The position numbers and the translations under genes were made by a program. The notes under the pieces are model-generated. The model saw only the letters and a program-made list of their open reading frames with translations. It searched no databases and was not told the origin of the DNA. A DNA stretch of 64,000 nucleotides. It comes from Branchiostoma floridae. Lineage: Eukaryota; Chordata; Leptocardii; Amphioxiformes; Branchiostomatidae. The stretch lies in NCBI RefSeq assembly GCF_000003815.2, contig NC_049997.1, forward strand, positions 13,855,533 through 13,919,532, written 5' to 3'. Positions 1-11,626 of the stretch are shown here, in pieces (position 1 is the stretch's first letter; each line of letters opens with the position of its first letter).

Positions 1-1851
1 GCAAGTTGCCTAGTCATCATGGAATGAGGTAGATGTGACACAGCAGTAGATCTATCTGCATTTCAATATCGGCCATATTCGCTACCCTAGGTTTTGCAAT
101 TACATACAGGTACACGAAAGAAGATAGTACAGTATGTACTAGTGTGGAGGACAACTTGATATAATGATTTTGGCTGTAAAGGGTAGCCGACATTTGCTCA
201 ATACATGGTTGGAATATAGTATTCTTAGTTACAAAACATCATGAAAATGTTTTGGTCTTTCGCTGTAAATTTCACCATTGATGATCACAGTTGTACATGT
301 AACACTAGTTCACCTTTATGAAGTTTATCCACAGGGTGTCCTGTATCCATTGTTGTTAAGAGCAGGGCATTTAGGGATGTGAAGTTGGCGGATGTTAATT
401 TCAAATTACAATATTTTCAATACGTTTTCAAATGATGCAATTTGAAACCATTGTCCAACGACGTTAAATGCTGTTTTCAAAAACAACGGATATAGGTTAC
501 CCCACAAGTAAAGGTGAACTAGCGTTACATGCATGGCAGTGTTTGATCTTATCTATTGACGTCCTATGGTCAGATAAACATATGCAACATATACTTGGTT
601 ATACATCATAAGAAATATAATGCAAAGAGACAAAGTTGTATAAGTAAAAAATCATGTTATGTTAAAACTAACTTGTATGTACAGCTTCAGGATTTCTTTA
701 TTCAAAAAGGCTTATTAGATGTGTATCATACATGTCAAAAAGGCAGCATTTTTTAAAAATCATCTTGACTATACATTTTAATTCATGAAGCTGTTACGTT
801 GATATTCTTTGTACATATACATGTATGCAAGAACATCTACCTGTGAATCATTGTTAATCACATAATACAACCAATTTATACTCAGCCCATGTGCCAATAA
901 AATATGTGTAGATATACAAATGCTTAACCGTGTCAAATCTTTATTAACAAACTGTTAACTTTAATATTACATGAATAATCAATGTAGAGATTAGGTGTGG
1001 AATCCAAAATCTTATGTACAATTTGTTATTCATTGATTCTAACTTATATCATCGATATCATTTGCATATTCGGAAGAAAGACAAGAAACGTTTTCACCAA
1101 TGAGCTCGCCTTATAATGAGTAATTTGCATAATCAGCTGTTGCCTTTAGCCAATGGGCTCGCATTATGTAAGATATCGTTTGCATATTCAGTGCAAGCTT
1201 TTCACCAATGAGGTCGTATTACGCGGTATCATTTGCATATCTAGTGATATTTGTAGATATAGCAGGAAAAACAACATTCATCCGAAAGAGCAAACACTGT
1301 GAGCTAGCCCCTGCATTCATGTCTTGTGGGTCCAGCTAGCCCCTGAAGACACAGGAGTGACTGCCGTAGAAGAAATGGCGCTTACGGGCGGGGTAGGTCA
1401 ACCCATCGCGCAGGTCTGGAACTGTCTCGGGACAGGACGCAATGAACCTGGAACAGTGGAAGAAAATTATTACATCCATCATGGAGAAAACAGCTAGCCC
1501 TGATTGTCCATGTAGAAGACAATGTATTACGTTACATGTACTTCGATGAATGATGGACATCCAGGATAAGATACGCCAAAAGACAGATACTCAAGTCAAG
1601 CAACTAGATATGATTTTGGAAACGGTCATCTATCGTCAGTGACACTCAATAACTGCTGAATGAATGCTTTTTGGCGTCACATATACTGCATACTATAGAT
1701 GCTTACGGAAGAAGAACTCCAGTATGACAGATTCCAGGATTCCAAGCGCTTGGAGATGACCACACTTCTAGTGGGACAATAAATGGCAGAAAGTTGGATA
1801 TTATAAAATTTGCATTATGTGTTGAACACAACGTTATACTACCTTGTTGCC
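1..1851. other. Intergenic DNA, left edge
   Basis: I see no convincing gene here; open frames are short and carry no domain. It is AT-rich and includes the CCAAT/octamer-like repeat listed separately. At about 1560-1690 there is a half copy of a repeat containing AGATATGATTTTGG followed by AACGGTC, seen again in the foldback element near 59.4 kb. The minus-strand gene that begins at 7462 ends at 1852, so part of this stretch may be its 3' UTR; I did not find a convincing polyadenylation signal. Confidence 0.5.
1058..1245. repeat. Tandem CCAAT plus ATTTGCAT-type repeat
   Basis: Three degenerate units of roughly 60 bases each contain a CCAATG(A/G)GCTCG-like block followed by a TTTGCATA block; a further TTTGCAT lies just before the first unit. 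CCAAT boxes and ATTTGCAT octamers are known promoter elements of histone and snRNA genes, but no such gene lies next to this array. It could be a promoter-like remnant or simply a minisatellite. Confidence 0.4.
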
Positions 1852-4800
1852 TTACCTTTGATGCATGTCAGACTTGTTCCAGTTGCCGAGTTTCAGGACC
1901 CGCTTCTTGCCAAAGAACCCCTCCGGTAGGGAGCGTGCCCTTAGCTGCGCTTTTTCCCCCTTCTTCCTCTCATTCGGGTTTTCCTTGGTCTCGTCTTCGT
2001 CGTCTTCTTCTTCTTCAGCATTCTCGGTAACGTCACCTTCTTTCTTGACATTTTCTTCGTCGATGGTATTTCCAAAAGGCACGCTTCTCTTCGTTTCTTC
2101 ACTCGGAGGAGCCTTGGGAGAGCTTGGAGGAGCTGGAATGGCTGTTGCACCAAGCGGCTGTCCTCCCGCCGCGATCGCCTCGGGAAGGTTCTTCACCACC
2201 AAGGCCAGCGTGGGGAGGGTATGGGCGGTCGCGGGCATTGGAATAGCTGTTTGCACTTCTCCACCCTCCGATTTATCCGGAACTCTCGTTGGAAGCTTTC
2301 CAACACGACCGCTCTTGCCGTTCGGTTTGATCGGTTTTAGATCGATCGGCTGCAGGTTCCGCTTGTTAAAGGCTTCGGGAGGGACGTCAAGCGCCGACCG
2401 CTCCTTCAGTAAGAACTTGTCGATGACTTGGTCCGTACTGGGAGGCCAGGAAGGTCCGACTCCTCCCAGTGTCGGCGTAGCTTCATTCTTTACCGCTCCA
2501 CCATCCTTGAACGTGACGCCCTTGACTTTGGCGGACTTCTGCCGGCGACGACGCGCGCTCTTGATGGCCTTCAGCCGCTTGCTAGCCAGCTTCTGTATCG
2601 GTCCCTGGTTCTTGTGTTGTGTCTTAGATGGCGAGGTTCTCTCCTTGATGTTGTCGCAGTGGGCTTCTTGGTATGTGGACGTGCCGTCTTTCTTTCGCAG
2701 GTCTTGCAGTGCCTTTCTGGTCACTGGTCCAAGGTCCTAAAAAAATAAGAAACTTTCAATTTTTCACCATAGAACAACCTCTGGCCTTTCTTGTATTGCA
2801 AGGCAGAAAAACAACCGTTTTAAGGCTACATATCTAAACCGATAAAACATCAATCTATCATTAAATGGCCATAGGCATAGGTCAACCGACTTTCTCAGAT
2901 AACCTCATTGGCCGATGGTTAATTTCATCAGTGGACATCCAATTCACTGAAATCCATTTGTTTTCAAAATTGTGCAATTTTTCACTTGAACGAAGAGCAT
3001 CGTCTCTTCGTCACAACACTTCCATATAGGTGAAGACGTTTTGTCTTGTCCAAGCCTTACGTTTGATATTCTTAATTCACTACAGTTTCGGAAGGAATCC
3101 ACATGTATTGCCCACATAAGCGGATTCACTGTTTGAACTGCGCACGCGTTAGGTCCCAGGTAAACGCCCATAACATGTAAACAGTTCTTGCCTAGCTGGG
3201 CCATGATTGATACATGCCCAGTTTATTTATATCTTTGGAGCCTTCAAACTTGACTGCATTACACAGTGCAGCTTATAAAGTATTGTGCAGTACTGTAAAT
3301 GCATTTAAGTTCGCGGGGATTTACTTTCGCGGTAGCGGGAAAATGGAGTGTTCGCGGTGTTTTAAGTTCACGATAGTGCCATAGACCTTAGTCAAAACTA
3401 TCATGGTGAAATGTTCGCGGTGGTTTTAAGTTCGCGGTGAAGTGGCCACCGCGAAAACCGCGCGAACATTTCTGCATTTACAGTAGTTTTACCTTTGCGG
3501 TAGGAAACCTTGTAGGTCCGTCAGGAAAGACCTCGAACACGGGTGAGTGGGACCAGTAGGCGTCGTTCTGCGGCCACGGCGCCTCAGCTTTCTTATCCCT
3601 GAGAATATATTATACATTATTGTTATCATTTTAAGACATTAGTTTCAATTATAAGACATTAGTTTCAAGTAGCAAAGGTTGTTATCTGAAAATTATGCAA
3701 CGTAAGAGAATGTATGATATGATGAACCGTGATAAGACCAAAATAGCGTAGATAACTTACCATATCAGTTTGTGTGGAGGTGGCGGTAGCCTGCAACATA
3801 GAAGACCGACATTTATATAGAATGTAGTCCCTCCTTTGTTAAATCTAGCTGGAGCGTCAGGTTTTACATGTTATAAATAGGGTCATGTGAAACTCCAAGC
3901 TTTTCAAATACGCAACCGATACGGTCACGGTACGCACACGTGTAGTGCAACATTACATTGTAAGACTATACGGAGTATCTCACATTGAAACTGAAGTTAC
4001 CGAACACTAGATATAGTTTCCTGCTCTTACCCTACTTGAAAGAAAGGTACTGGTGCATTATCGACATTGATATGACTGTTATCAGTTTACGTATACATTT
4101 AATTAAAGACACAGAAGACGCTATTGGAGAAGCAATTTCGGCTAACGTCACATTTCCAAACCGGGGCCTGGTCGGGCTGTTTGTGGAAACAAAAAAATGT
4201 AAATGTAAATGTAAATGTACACGTAAAAATATGCACCAAGAATGCCCAGGACTATTCTTAATACGTCTTGTGTAGTTTAATGTCTTTTATATCATACTTT
4301 GCGTTCCCGAAAGCTGCCCGGCCGGGCCCCAGTTTGGAAATGTGACGTAGGCCGTGTGCAAAAATGGAGTAGAGCATTATAATAGAAAAATGCGAGTATC
4401 ATTTGAAATACACTTGAGACTTCTTTGCATTATATTCACACACACCCCAAGAAAAATATACAAAAGACGTTATGGAAGAGACTAAAATGTTTGTTATACT
4501 TACAGCTGGTCGTTGATGCGGCTTTCACTCAGAGTGAGTTCAGTGCGCCTGTGCGGTTGTACTGTAGTCTTACTGTTGGAAGAACGATTAAAAACCATGA
4601 TCAACAAGAGTTCGGAGACCTCATATCTCCATGACATATTCTGATTATGCAAATGAGTGTCACATCTCCATAATTTATGCTTGGTTATGTACACCTTTAA
4701 CTAACTTTAACTTACACACGTCGCAATGTTGATACTCCAATCATTTACTACATGTACTTAGAAAAATTATGACACTTTCACATTAATCATGCAAATTAGG

Positions 4801-6631
4801 GACTTATTTGGATATATAATTGCTAATCTTCCACTACTTTAGCAGAGCATACCGAAAGTATGAGAATTAGTGATCACCCCCTCCATCTTGAAGATGGAAG
4901 ATGCAAGTCGAAAGCGTGCGTCATCTCTTTAAAGCGCCGTCACGCCCAGGACCCGCCCACAATATCGCTTTCTTTTGCTCCTATTGCAACAATTTCATAC
5001 ATGTATATTGTATGGACAGTGGCTAGGTTCTGTGTATGAGAGTGGACACTTACTACTCAGAAAATCCGCTCCTGAAGTGCCGGTGCGACCGTCCCACTGG
5101 GAAGTCCTTCATCCGACTCTCTCCGAGGAACGGCAGCCCGCCTACTCCACCGTACCTCACGGCGTGGGTCCCCCAGGACTGGGCCACCGGCGCCCGCTGG
5201 CATTGTCTACAAACATCGGTGCGATAGATGTCGGTTAGCTGAGGAATGAGTCTACTCTACTACTTAATGACTACAAATATCGGTCACAGAATAAAGATAT
5301 AAATATTGTGACTTTGGCCATCTTGATATGATTATATGGATAACATCCGTGCGCGCATCAATTTTCGGTCGTTTCCAAAAATAAAAAGTTGTCAACCATA
5401 TCGTACATCGTACAAAGCAACTGCAAAATGAGCAAAGAACGATATGCCATAGAATGCAAAAATATCAATCGGAAAATGGCTACTAATGTCATAGAATAGC
5501 AAGGTCAATTCCAAGGTCATTTATCTATCTATTTATTCATCTTAAAACGGGTGGGTAGCCCCTACAGCTTTTGAAAATTGGTTTCAAAGTGGGCCCACCA
5601 TACATGTAAACAATACAAACAACGTGTTATATTCAGACAACAGTGCAGTACTTACAGTAGAACACATGAAAACCGATTCGTTAAAACAAAATCAGTGTCC
5701 ATTTTACCAAGGAGCCTTCATCAGATGAAACCTCCCTGTCGTAAACGTTAAAATTAAAGGTCAAACTAAAAACGTCAAAGATGGAGTGGAGGTCAGGGGT
5801 CAAGGTTCTACGTGTCGCATGTGTCTTAACAAACTTTTAAACTGCCGCATAGTCGATACGTGCCTAACGTCAACTGGAAGTGTGTTGTAGTAAGTTGTGC
5901 ATCTGTATGCGAAAGTGCGGTGGCCAGCTGTGGGTAGTGCGGAGCAATGAGGTTTGTCTGAAATTGTGGTTGTGTAACAGGTGGTTGTGTACAAAAGTGG
6001 CGTCCAACTCCATTGATACATTTAAAGACAAATGTGTTCCTTTGTTACTTTGACAGTATAACCCAATATGTGGTACATACAGCTGTGCACTGTATACGTG
6101 TAGAAATATATTCATTCAATAGTGAGAATCCTTCCAGTTTACGTGGCTGGAATACGTCTATAAGGGTAAGTACTAGGGGTGGGTACCGGTACAGAAAATT
6201 CAGGTACAGGTACGGTCCAGGTTCAGAGGAGAATGTCCAGGTCCGAACATGAACCTAATTGTGAAAACTTGTAAATGGTTGATACTCAAAACAATGGTCC
6301 ATTTCGTGCATTTTGTAAAAAAAAATTCTGTAAAGTATCGTGTAAACAACACTATCTGCCTCCGTTAATTTAGACGAAGTTTGACTGTAGAAACTTACTA
6401 CCAACTCTCCTCTACTTCGCTCATTTTATTTTATTTTCTTGGACCAAAAAGCCCCAAAACATGTGAAAACCTGCCGCTATAGTGCCATGATAATATGTTT
6501 CATTTCTCATCGGTCCAACATCCGGTCTACTGATTTTTTTCAGGACCGGTCCGACCAGAAAAAAACGCTTACCCAACCCTAGTACAACATTTTATCTAGT
6601 ACCAAGGTGTTTGTATCTGTCAGAAACAGCC

Positions 6632-6678
<47 letters not shown>

Positions 6679-7462
6679 ACGTTATGTAGCTTGTGTTCTC
6701 TGTACATTTTGATGGTGAATATTGTGATATATGGTTTCTATGCGTCTGTCTACTTGCTGTTGTTTGTTGTGGTGTGGTCGATTTTTTGGGGAAATGGATG
6801 AACACTGATACGCGTTTATCACAGACAGTACAAAGCCACTGAGAACTACAATGTCACAAAAACACGCTTAAAATGCTGAGCAAATGCTGAGCTTTGAAAT
6901 TGCCAAACAGTTATTTCACACGATAAAACTAGGTTCTAGAACAGTACGTTCTTAAAAGCTACTTTTTCCCCCTCAAATCCACGGACCCAATCGACAAGGG
7001 CGTTGGTCCAAGCAAGTTCTAGAATGCTTTGTGTTACATCTGTATAACATGTTTTGTAACTGTTACATGCTATCACTGGCGTCCTGAAAACAATACAAGC
7101 GATACAGCCAATAGCCCGGCCACATTCGTCAAATCGTCGGGCATTTGGATGGTCCTCCAAATGTCGCACGAAGTCTAGCTATCTTAATATTACAGAAAAT
7201 GATTTTTTTAGATCCTTGTCTGCGGTTGATTCTGTCATAATCTGGTAGAAAAGCTTACATCAAAATCGATCGCACGACACGATACGATGAATGTGACCAA
7301 GTCGTAAGACAGTCGTAGTACCTACCCGATAGTTGGTAGAGTGACTCGGAACTGTTGCGGGCTCAGTAAGTCAGTGGAGAGGACGGTGGGGGAGATTTTG
7401 GTGACCACCACATCCTCTGAGCTCGGCGGGACGATGAGTCTTGGAACCGTAGCTGTCGGCAT
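1852..7462 (-). CDS. Six-exon gene of unknown family, about 459 aa, basic and proline-rich
   Basis: I assembled this gene from splice sites and phase. Coding exons on the minus strand are 7462-7326, 5206-5054, 4572-4504, 3790-3761 (only 30 bases), 3598-3493 and 2736-1852. Every intron is GT-AG and every junction keeps the frame. The start is an ATG in good context (CCATGCC) at 7462; the stop is TAA. The first 165 residues are rich in Trp, Pro, His and Arg, with blocks such as GFSEYKTTVQPHRRTEL, PPPPHKLIWDKK and FEVFPDGPTRFPTA, which look conserved rather than low-complexity. The last exon (residues 166-459) has a very basic stretch near residues 210-240, a Pro/Ala-rich middle, an acidic run near 400-420 and a basic C-terminus. 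There is no signal peptide or membrane segment. I do not recognise the family. The short aromatic/proline motifs recall ciliary microtubule-inner proteins, but that is only an impression. Confidence 0.75.
3291..3485. mobile_element. MITE family 1, copy 1 (TA-flanked, CTGTAAATGCA ends)
   Basis: A 195-base palindromic element inside intron 5 of the minus-strand gene. It starts TA-CTGTAAATGCA and ends TGCATTTACAG-TA, with repeated GTTCGCGG blocks in the interior that pair with each other. The TA on both sides fits a Tc1/mariner-type target duplication. There is no coding sequence, so it must have been moved in trans. Confidence 0.8.
4147..4346. mobile_element. MITE family 2, copy 1 (GTCACATTTCC ends)
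   Basis: A 200-base element with inverted ends GTCACATTTCC...GGAAATGTGAC and GC-rich inner arms (GGGGCCTGGTCGGGC pairing with GCCCGGCCGGGCCCC). An AAATGT hexamer repeat sits inside. A second copy is at 48162-48336. It lies in intron 4 of the minus-strand gene. Confidence 0.7.
5518..5960 (-). mobile_element. LINE 3' end with C-terminal reverse-transcriptase-protein fragment
   Basis: Read on the minus strand, about 5960-5800 encodes a fragment containing HRTFAYRCTTYYNTLPVDVR followed by FKSLL and a stop. This matches the usual C-terminal end of L2/CR1-type LINE polyproteins (pattern FxYRxxxxxNxLPxxxR...FKSxL). The following 280 bases have no gene and end in ATAGATAGATAAAT, which fits a LINE 3' tail. 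The 5' part is missing. It lies in intron 1 of the minus-strand gene. Confidence 0.65.
6171..6584. mobile_element. Inverted-repeat element, TACTAGGGGTGGGTA ends
   Basis: The 414-base element begins TACTAGGGGTGGGTA and ends with the near complement TACCCAACCCTAGTA (one or two mismatches). The interior repeats GGTACAGGTACGGTCC and GGACCGGTCC blocks. Related GGGTACCGGTAC-type fragments occur near 33075-33280 and 39640-39730. No coding capacity is visible. Confidence 0.55.
6632..6680. repeat. (GTATAT)n microsatellite
   Basis: About eight copies of a six-base GTATAT unit in intron 1 of the minus-strand gene. It produces artificial Tyr-Val repeats when translated and is not a gene. Confidence 0.85.
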
Positions 7463-7504
7463 GGCTCAGCGTTAGACACTGGTACATCACTATCAACTAA
7501 ATAG

Positions 7505-7610
7505 TAGTTCAAATTGCACCTCTATAGTACTAGTAGTTCAAGTTGCACCTCTGTAGTACTAGCAGTTCAAGTTGCACTTCTATAGTACTAGCAGTTCAAG
7601 TTGCACTTCT
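7505..7610. repeat. 29-base minisatellite just upstream of the minus-strand gene start
   Basis: About 3.6 copies of a 29-base unit (AGTTCAAGTTGCACYTCT then ATAGTACTAGC) begin 43 bases upstream of the ATG at 7462. They therefore lie in the 5' UTR or core promoter of the unknown minus-strand gene. The units are nearly identical, which suggests recent expansion. Confidence 0.7.
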
Positions 7611-9129
7611 TACGTATCAGAATGTGTCCGCTAGGGACATTATATTACAAGTGCCAACACACTTTAATAAACAATAAAAAACGTAATAAAATATTTACAA
7701 TGTTCCTATATGACGTCATAATGAGAAGGTTATCCTTAAATGAACTCACCTTTCCCTTATAGTTTATCCACAGAACAAAAATGAAATGCGGCAATATGAC
7801 TTATCCACTATTTTGGACAAGTGCAATGCGTGATATTTGACATTATCTCACTCGCTACCGAAAATGATGTACATTTCTATAAGACGTTGCATGGTAAAAT
7901 ATCATAACTAAATTTCATAACACTTCTGCAATTGTACGTATTGGTTTAAACGTTTATCAATGTTCACCCGATGCATTTATACCTTACACTTGGATCTCAG
8001 GTAGTTTACTAGTAACTCAATACAACGATATAACATCATGCAAACTGTTTTATGAAAAAAAAATAAAAGTGTACAGTACCTTTTGAGATAGCTGGTAGAG
8101 TTAAAGTCCTCATCTTCAAATACAACGTTGTAGCTTACTACTAGCTGTATCGACCATTTATTCTGCACAGCTTACCACTACCACCTGTACAGTGTGTGTC
8201 TGGGGTAGGTGCTTGGTAGGGGGCAGTGTGCGGGACCTGAAGTCTTGGATTCAGGCCCATCCAGCCATGACTACACAAGATTAGATTACGACAGCAGCCT
8301 TTTCTCATCCGACTCTTGGATTACCGTCCTAAATACAGAGAAGCCTCTGCTGAAAGAAACTAATCCAGCCTACTTTTCTTTGTGAAAGCATAGATCAAAC
8401 ATCGATGAAATATAAACATTTATTTTTATTTGGTAAAAAGGAGTAAGTAAATGATATGTGTATGTGGGCATATACAGATAGGGCAAGAATTAGCTTAAAC
8501 GAACTCCTTGAACTGAAAGTCACTAAGTTTTTTTTTTCTGGGATACATTTGAGAGTCTCATTTTTCAAGTGACCTTGTATCGGGGACTGAATATGAATAG
8601 AATATCTGGTCTGCAATGTACTGACACTAGTGTTTCGTTACATGCCCCATTTGCAAATAAGGCAGTGCTTTTTTTTCGCGGCAGCTCAGGAATAGAATAC
8701 TTTGTGTGCTTATTATACACTGTTTATTCTTAATGGATACTTTGCGAGACTTTCTGTTTCTTTAAGAACAGCGTCGTTTGTAAGAGAGGACTTTTTGAGG
8801 ACTTTGTTTCTTTACGCATGAAAGGACGGTATCTTAACTAAGTAAAGACGCTTTCGAATTATTGTAGTACTTAGGTACCCTTTAAAATAACACTCCAACG
8901 TAACCGTTACCACTTCACAGTATGCAGCTCTCTTTAGATCGTTCGGAAGTGTTATGAAAGTTATCTGCTGTCCATTTCAATGCGCTTTGTCCGTAGGACG
9001 TGGCGAAAGAATGTGGAAAAGCGTCACCTGGCGGATCTGTCACAAACTGTTTACAAGGTAAACAGCATGATAACTTTTTCGCACCACACCCTCGTATGTC
9101 ATATAGTATACATAATGTATATGGGAACG

Positions 9130-9343
9130 TACTGTAAATGTATTTAAGTTCGCGGGGATTTAATTTCGCGGTAGCGGGAAAAGGGACTTTTCGCGGTGGA
9201 TTTAAGTTCGCGGTAACACCATAGACTGCAGTCTAATACCATGATAATAGAAAAATGTTCGCGGTGGTTTTAAGTTCGCGGTAAAGTGGTCAGCGCGAAA
9301 ACCGCGAACATTAATCACCGCGAACATTTCTGCATTTACAGTA
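9130..9343. mobile_element. MITE family 1, copy 2
   Basis: A full-length copy of 214 bases with TA-CTGTAAATG and TGCATTTACAG-TA ends. The inner stem is intact and GTTCGCGG blocks alternate on both arms. It is close in sequence to the copies at 21.6 kb and 45.5 kb. Confidence 0.85.
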
Positions 9344-9540
9344 TTTGAATAATTAGTTTATTTGATGAATTAGAAAAGGCAGATAGACATAGAAACTGAG
9401 GGATGTGATTTAAAAAAAACATAAAGTAACTCGTATGTTACATGTTCTGAAAATACAGAAACTGCCTTTCCATTCCATACTTTTACAACAGTGATTCTTA
9501 AAGTTTTCATGGGTGTATGCTTTACATGAAAGTACGTGGA

Positions 9541-9632
9541 TAGCAGGAAAAGGGACTTTTCGCGGTGGATTTAAGTTCGCGGTAACACCATAGACTGCAG
9601 TCTAATACCATGATAATAGAAAAATGTTCGCT
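9541..9632. mobile_element. MITE family 1, internal fragment without ends
   Basis: About 90 bases are almost identical to the interior of copy 2 (9175-9266), 360 bases away. Neither terminal repeat is present and the fragment ends in a T-run. A local segmental copy of the interior explains it better than transposition. Confidence 0.75.
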
Positions 9633-10559
9633 TTTTTTTTGACAAACTTTTTTTAAAATTTATTTACACGCTCGCATCAGTTTTGAGGTTTCCAGAGGAT
9701 GTCATCCATATATAGTCAAGTCGGAGCCGAACCTCTGCTTGGAGATGTGGACTGAGCCACGTTTAGAAGGTGTTCGGGGGTGGGTACTAGTAATTATTAC
9801 GCAGTCAACGCCCATTGTGTGCGTCATAGACTGTCGTTCTTACCCTGCCAAATTAGTTTACACAAGTGGGAGGGTGTGGGGGTATAAATGTACCCCCGAC
9901 AGCGGGCAGAAGTAAATTTACTACCCCTAAAATCAACATTGTTTTAACCCTCAGAGCACAAAGGAATCGTCCATGGAGCCTGTATGGCGAACATGTTTTC
10001 ATGAAAGGTATCAAAACAATTATACATACACAAAAGACAAGTGTGTCACCCCCTAAAAAGTTTAGCTTGTGAACTAAACAATATTAAGAATATTTCCAAT
10101 GTGTAAAGTTACCCTTCAATTTGTTACTTATGATATTTTCACTTATGACAGGCAGGAAAAACGTCATTAAGTGGCCAATTAAGGTTACGCCGGCCCTGAA
10201 ATACTTTGTAAACGTTACGCGTATGCGTTTTGTTTATGTATAAACATTTCAGATTTCAACCTAGCAACCAAAATAAGACTATACAAACACTTGAACTAAT
10301 ATGTCTATCAAATTTGACAGGAAAGTCTACACTATCAACCAATCTGGGGGCGTTTATTAAAATCCAGGTCAGTTAGCACTACGTGCTTGTGTCCTGTGTC
10401 ACGTCGGAGTCAGGGCACGCCATTGTGACGGCGTTTTTTGTCTTGGTAACCGCCCATTGTCTCCTGACGACTCAGGTGACCAGTCTTTGTGTCGCCACAA
10501 AAGGTGTAATTGTGGCAGGTTGTTTTTAGCCCAGGGTAAAGAGGACCAGAGCGCTGCGC

Positions 10560-10600
10560 AGTGCGTGTGCTGGCAACCAGTTTGTGTGCGTCTGGAGCTA
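10560..10600. promoter_or_regulatory. Possible RFX X-box half-site upstream of the 152-aa gene
   Basis: The reverse strand reads GGTTGCCAGCACAC about 30-40 bases upstream of the ATG at 10614. Its first half matches the GTTGCC half of the RFX X-box; the second half is poor. RFX factors drive many cilia genes. This is weak and is recorded only because both flanking unknown proteins look like small structural proteins. Confidence 0.15.
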
Positions 10601-10613
10601 GTAGTACTTCACC

Positions 10614-11265
10614 ATGCCCGCGAACGTAACAGTCGTCTTTCCGGAGAAGCACGGCACGGAGGAGTTCTTGCGCCGTAGCGGTGACCTGTCCAGCGACGGT
10701 GGAAAAAACGCCATCTTCAAGCGAATCTGGGAACCTGTTAACGCCAGCCGCAGGGTTGTGTTGAGTGACAAGGTGAGAAAATTAATTATACCCTATATTG
10801 TTGTCCTGTTTTTTTACCGCGCATGTCGTATGCATGTTCTGGAACAACATTAAGACGTTTTAATATTCTAATATTTACATTCAAGAACGTGTGTGTCACA
10901 AGTAAAGAGATTCTTAGTTTAAGTGGTGTTTTTTAACACGCAGTTTCTTCTGTGTTATCTTACAGGGGTCGGCCGACTTGCCCTACGGAAGTCGCTTCTC
11001 GAGGCATCTGAACCCGTCTGTTTTCGGCGGTGACAGCCTCTGCAAGAGGCCCATGACTTCCAGCGGCACTGTCCCCGCGGTGGAGATGCATCCCCTCCCG
11101 AGGCCTGCCACCACCGGCTCCGGTAAAGTCCACTACGTCAACTCCCTGGCTCCATTCTCAACCCTGCAGAAGCCGACTTGTGGGTACTACTTCTCTCGAG
11201 AAATCGACCAAAAGAAGAAATGCATCGGCATCCCTGCTACCAACATCGTCAAATGGCGATCATAA
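10614..11265 (+). CDS. Two-exon gene of unknown family, 152 aa
   Basis: Exon 1 is 10614-10772 (53 codons, ATG in the context CACCATGCC) and exon 2 is 10966-11265 (99 codons plus TAA). The intron is GT-AG with a good pyrimidine tract, and both sides are phase 0. The product starts MPANVTVVFPEK and contains short aromatic/proline patches (KRIWEPVNASRR, LPYGSRFSRHLNPSVFGG, KVHYVNSLAPFSTLQKPTCG, GYYFSREIDQKKK). There is no signal peptide, membrane helix or recognisable enzyme motif. The pattern of spaced Tyr/Phe/Pro patches resembles small microtubule-associated ciliary proteins, but I cannot assign a family. Upstream sequence is GC-richer than its surroundings (about 10400-10613), consistent with a promoter. 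A polyadenylation signal follows at 11621. Confidence 0.75.
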
Positions 11266-11620
11266 GGACTATAAAAAATCAGTCCCAAGCCATGGAAAGA
11301 AGTGCAGTAACGTTAAACATGTGTATATATATACCCCGTGCTTTTTTGACTCGTGTATAACATATATCGTGTTACTTCTCTATTTTTAACATGTGCACAG
11401 TTTGTATACTGTAATCACTACCGATGATTGTGTGTGTATTGTGACATTTTTGCACACGCTGGAAATTTTGACGCGTAATGCTGCTATTTTGATAATATAT
11501 TTGTACCTATTGCGCAGCCACTGGGGCTGTAGAATGATATGTGAACCCTCGGAGGATGATTTTGCACTGTGAAAATATTATTTCTGTAAGTGTACACGTT
11601 GGTGTTCGACTGTGTGTTGA

Positions 11621-11626
11621 AATAAA
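11621..11626 (+). terminator. AATAAA polyadenylation signal of the 152-aa gene
   Basis: AATAAA lies 356 bases after the stop codon, in an AT-rich 3' UTR with GT-rich sequence around it. It is the first canonical hexamer downstream of the gene. Confidence 0.6.

Larger units (their letters stand above)
7463..10613. other. Intergenic region between the two divergently placed unknown genes
   Basis: The two genes start on opposite strands 3.15 kb apart. Besides the listed minisatellite and MITE copies I see no gene. Near 9640-9720 there is the end of another MITE family (GGATGTCATCCATATATAG), followed by CGAACCTCTGCTTGGAGAT, a terminal motif shared with the nested inverted repeat at 37.4-37.8 kb. 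Confidence 0.5.

Noticed and set aside
1865-2740. Plus-strand open frame of 291 codons
   Set aside because: It is the antisense shadow of the last exon of the minus-strand gene, whose exon chain is supported by splice phases.
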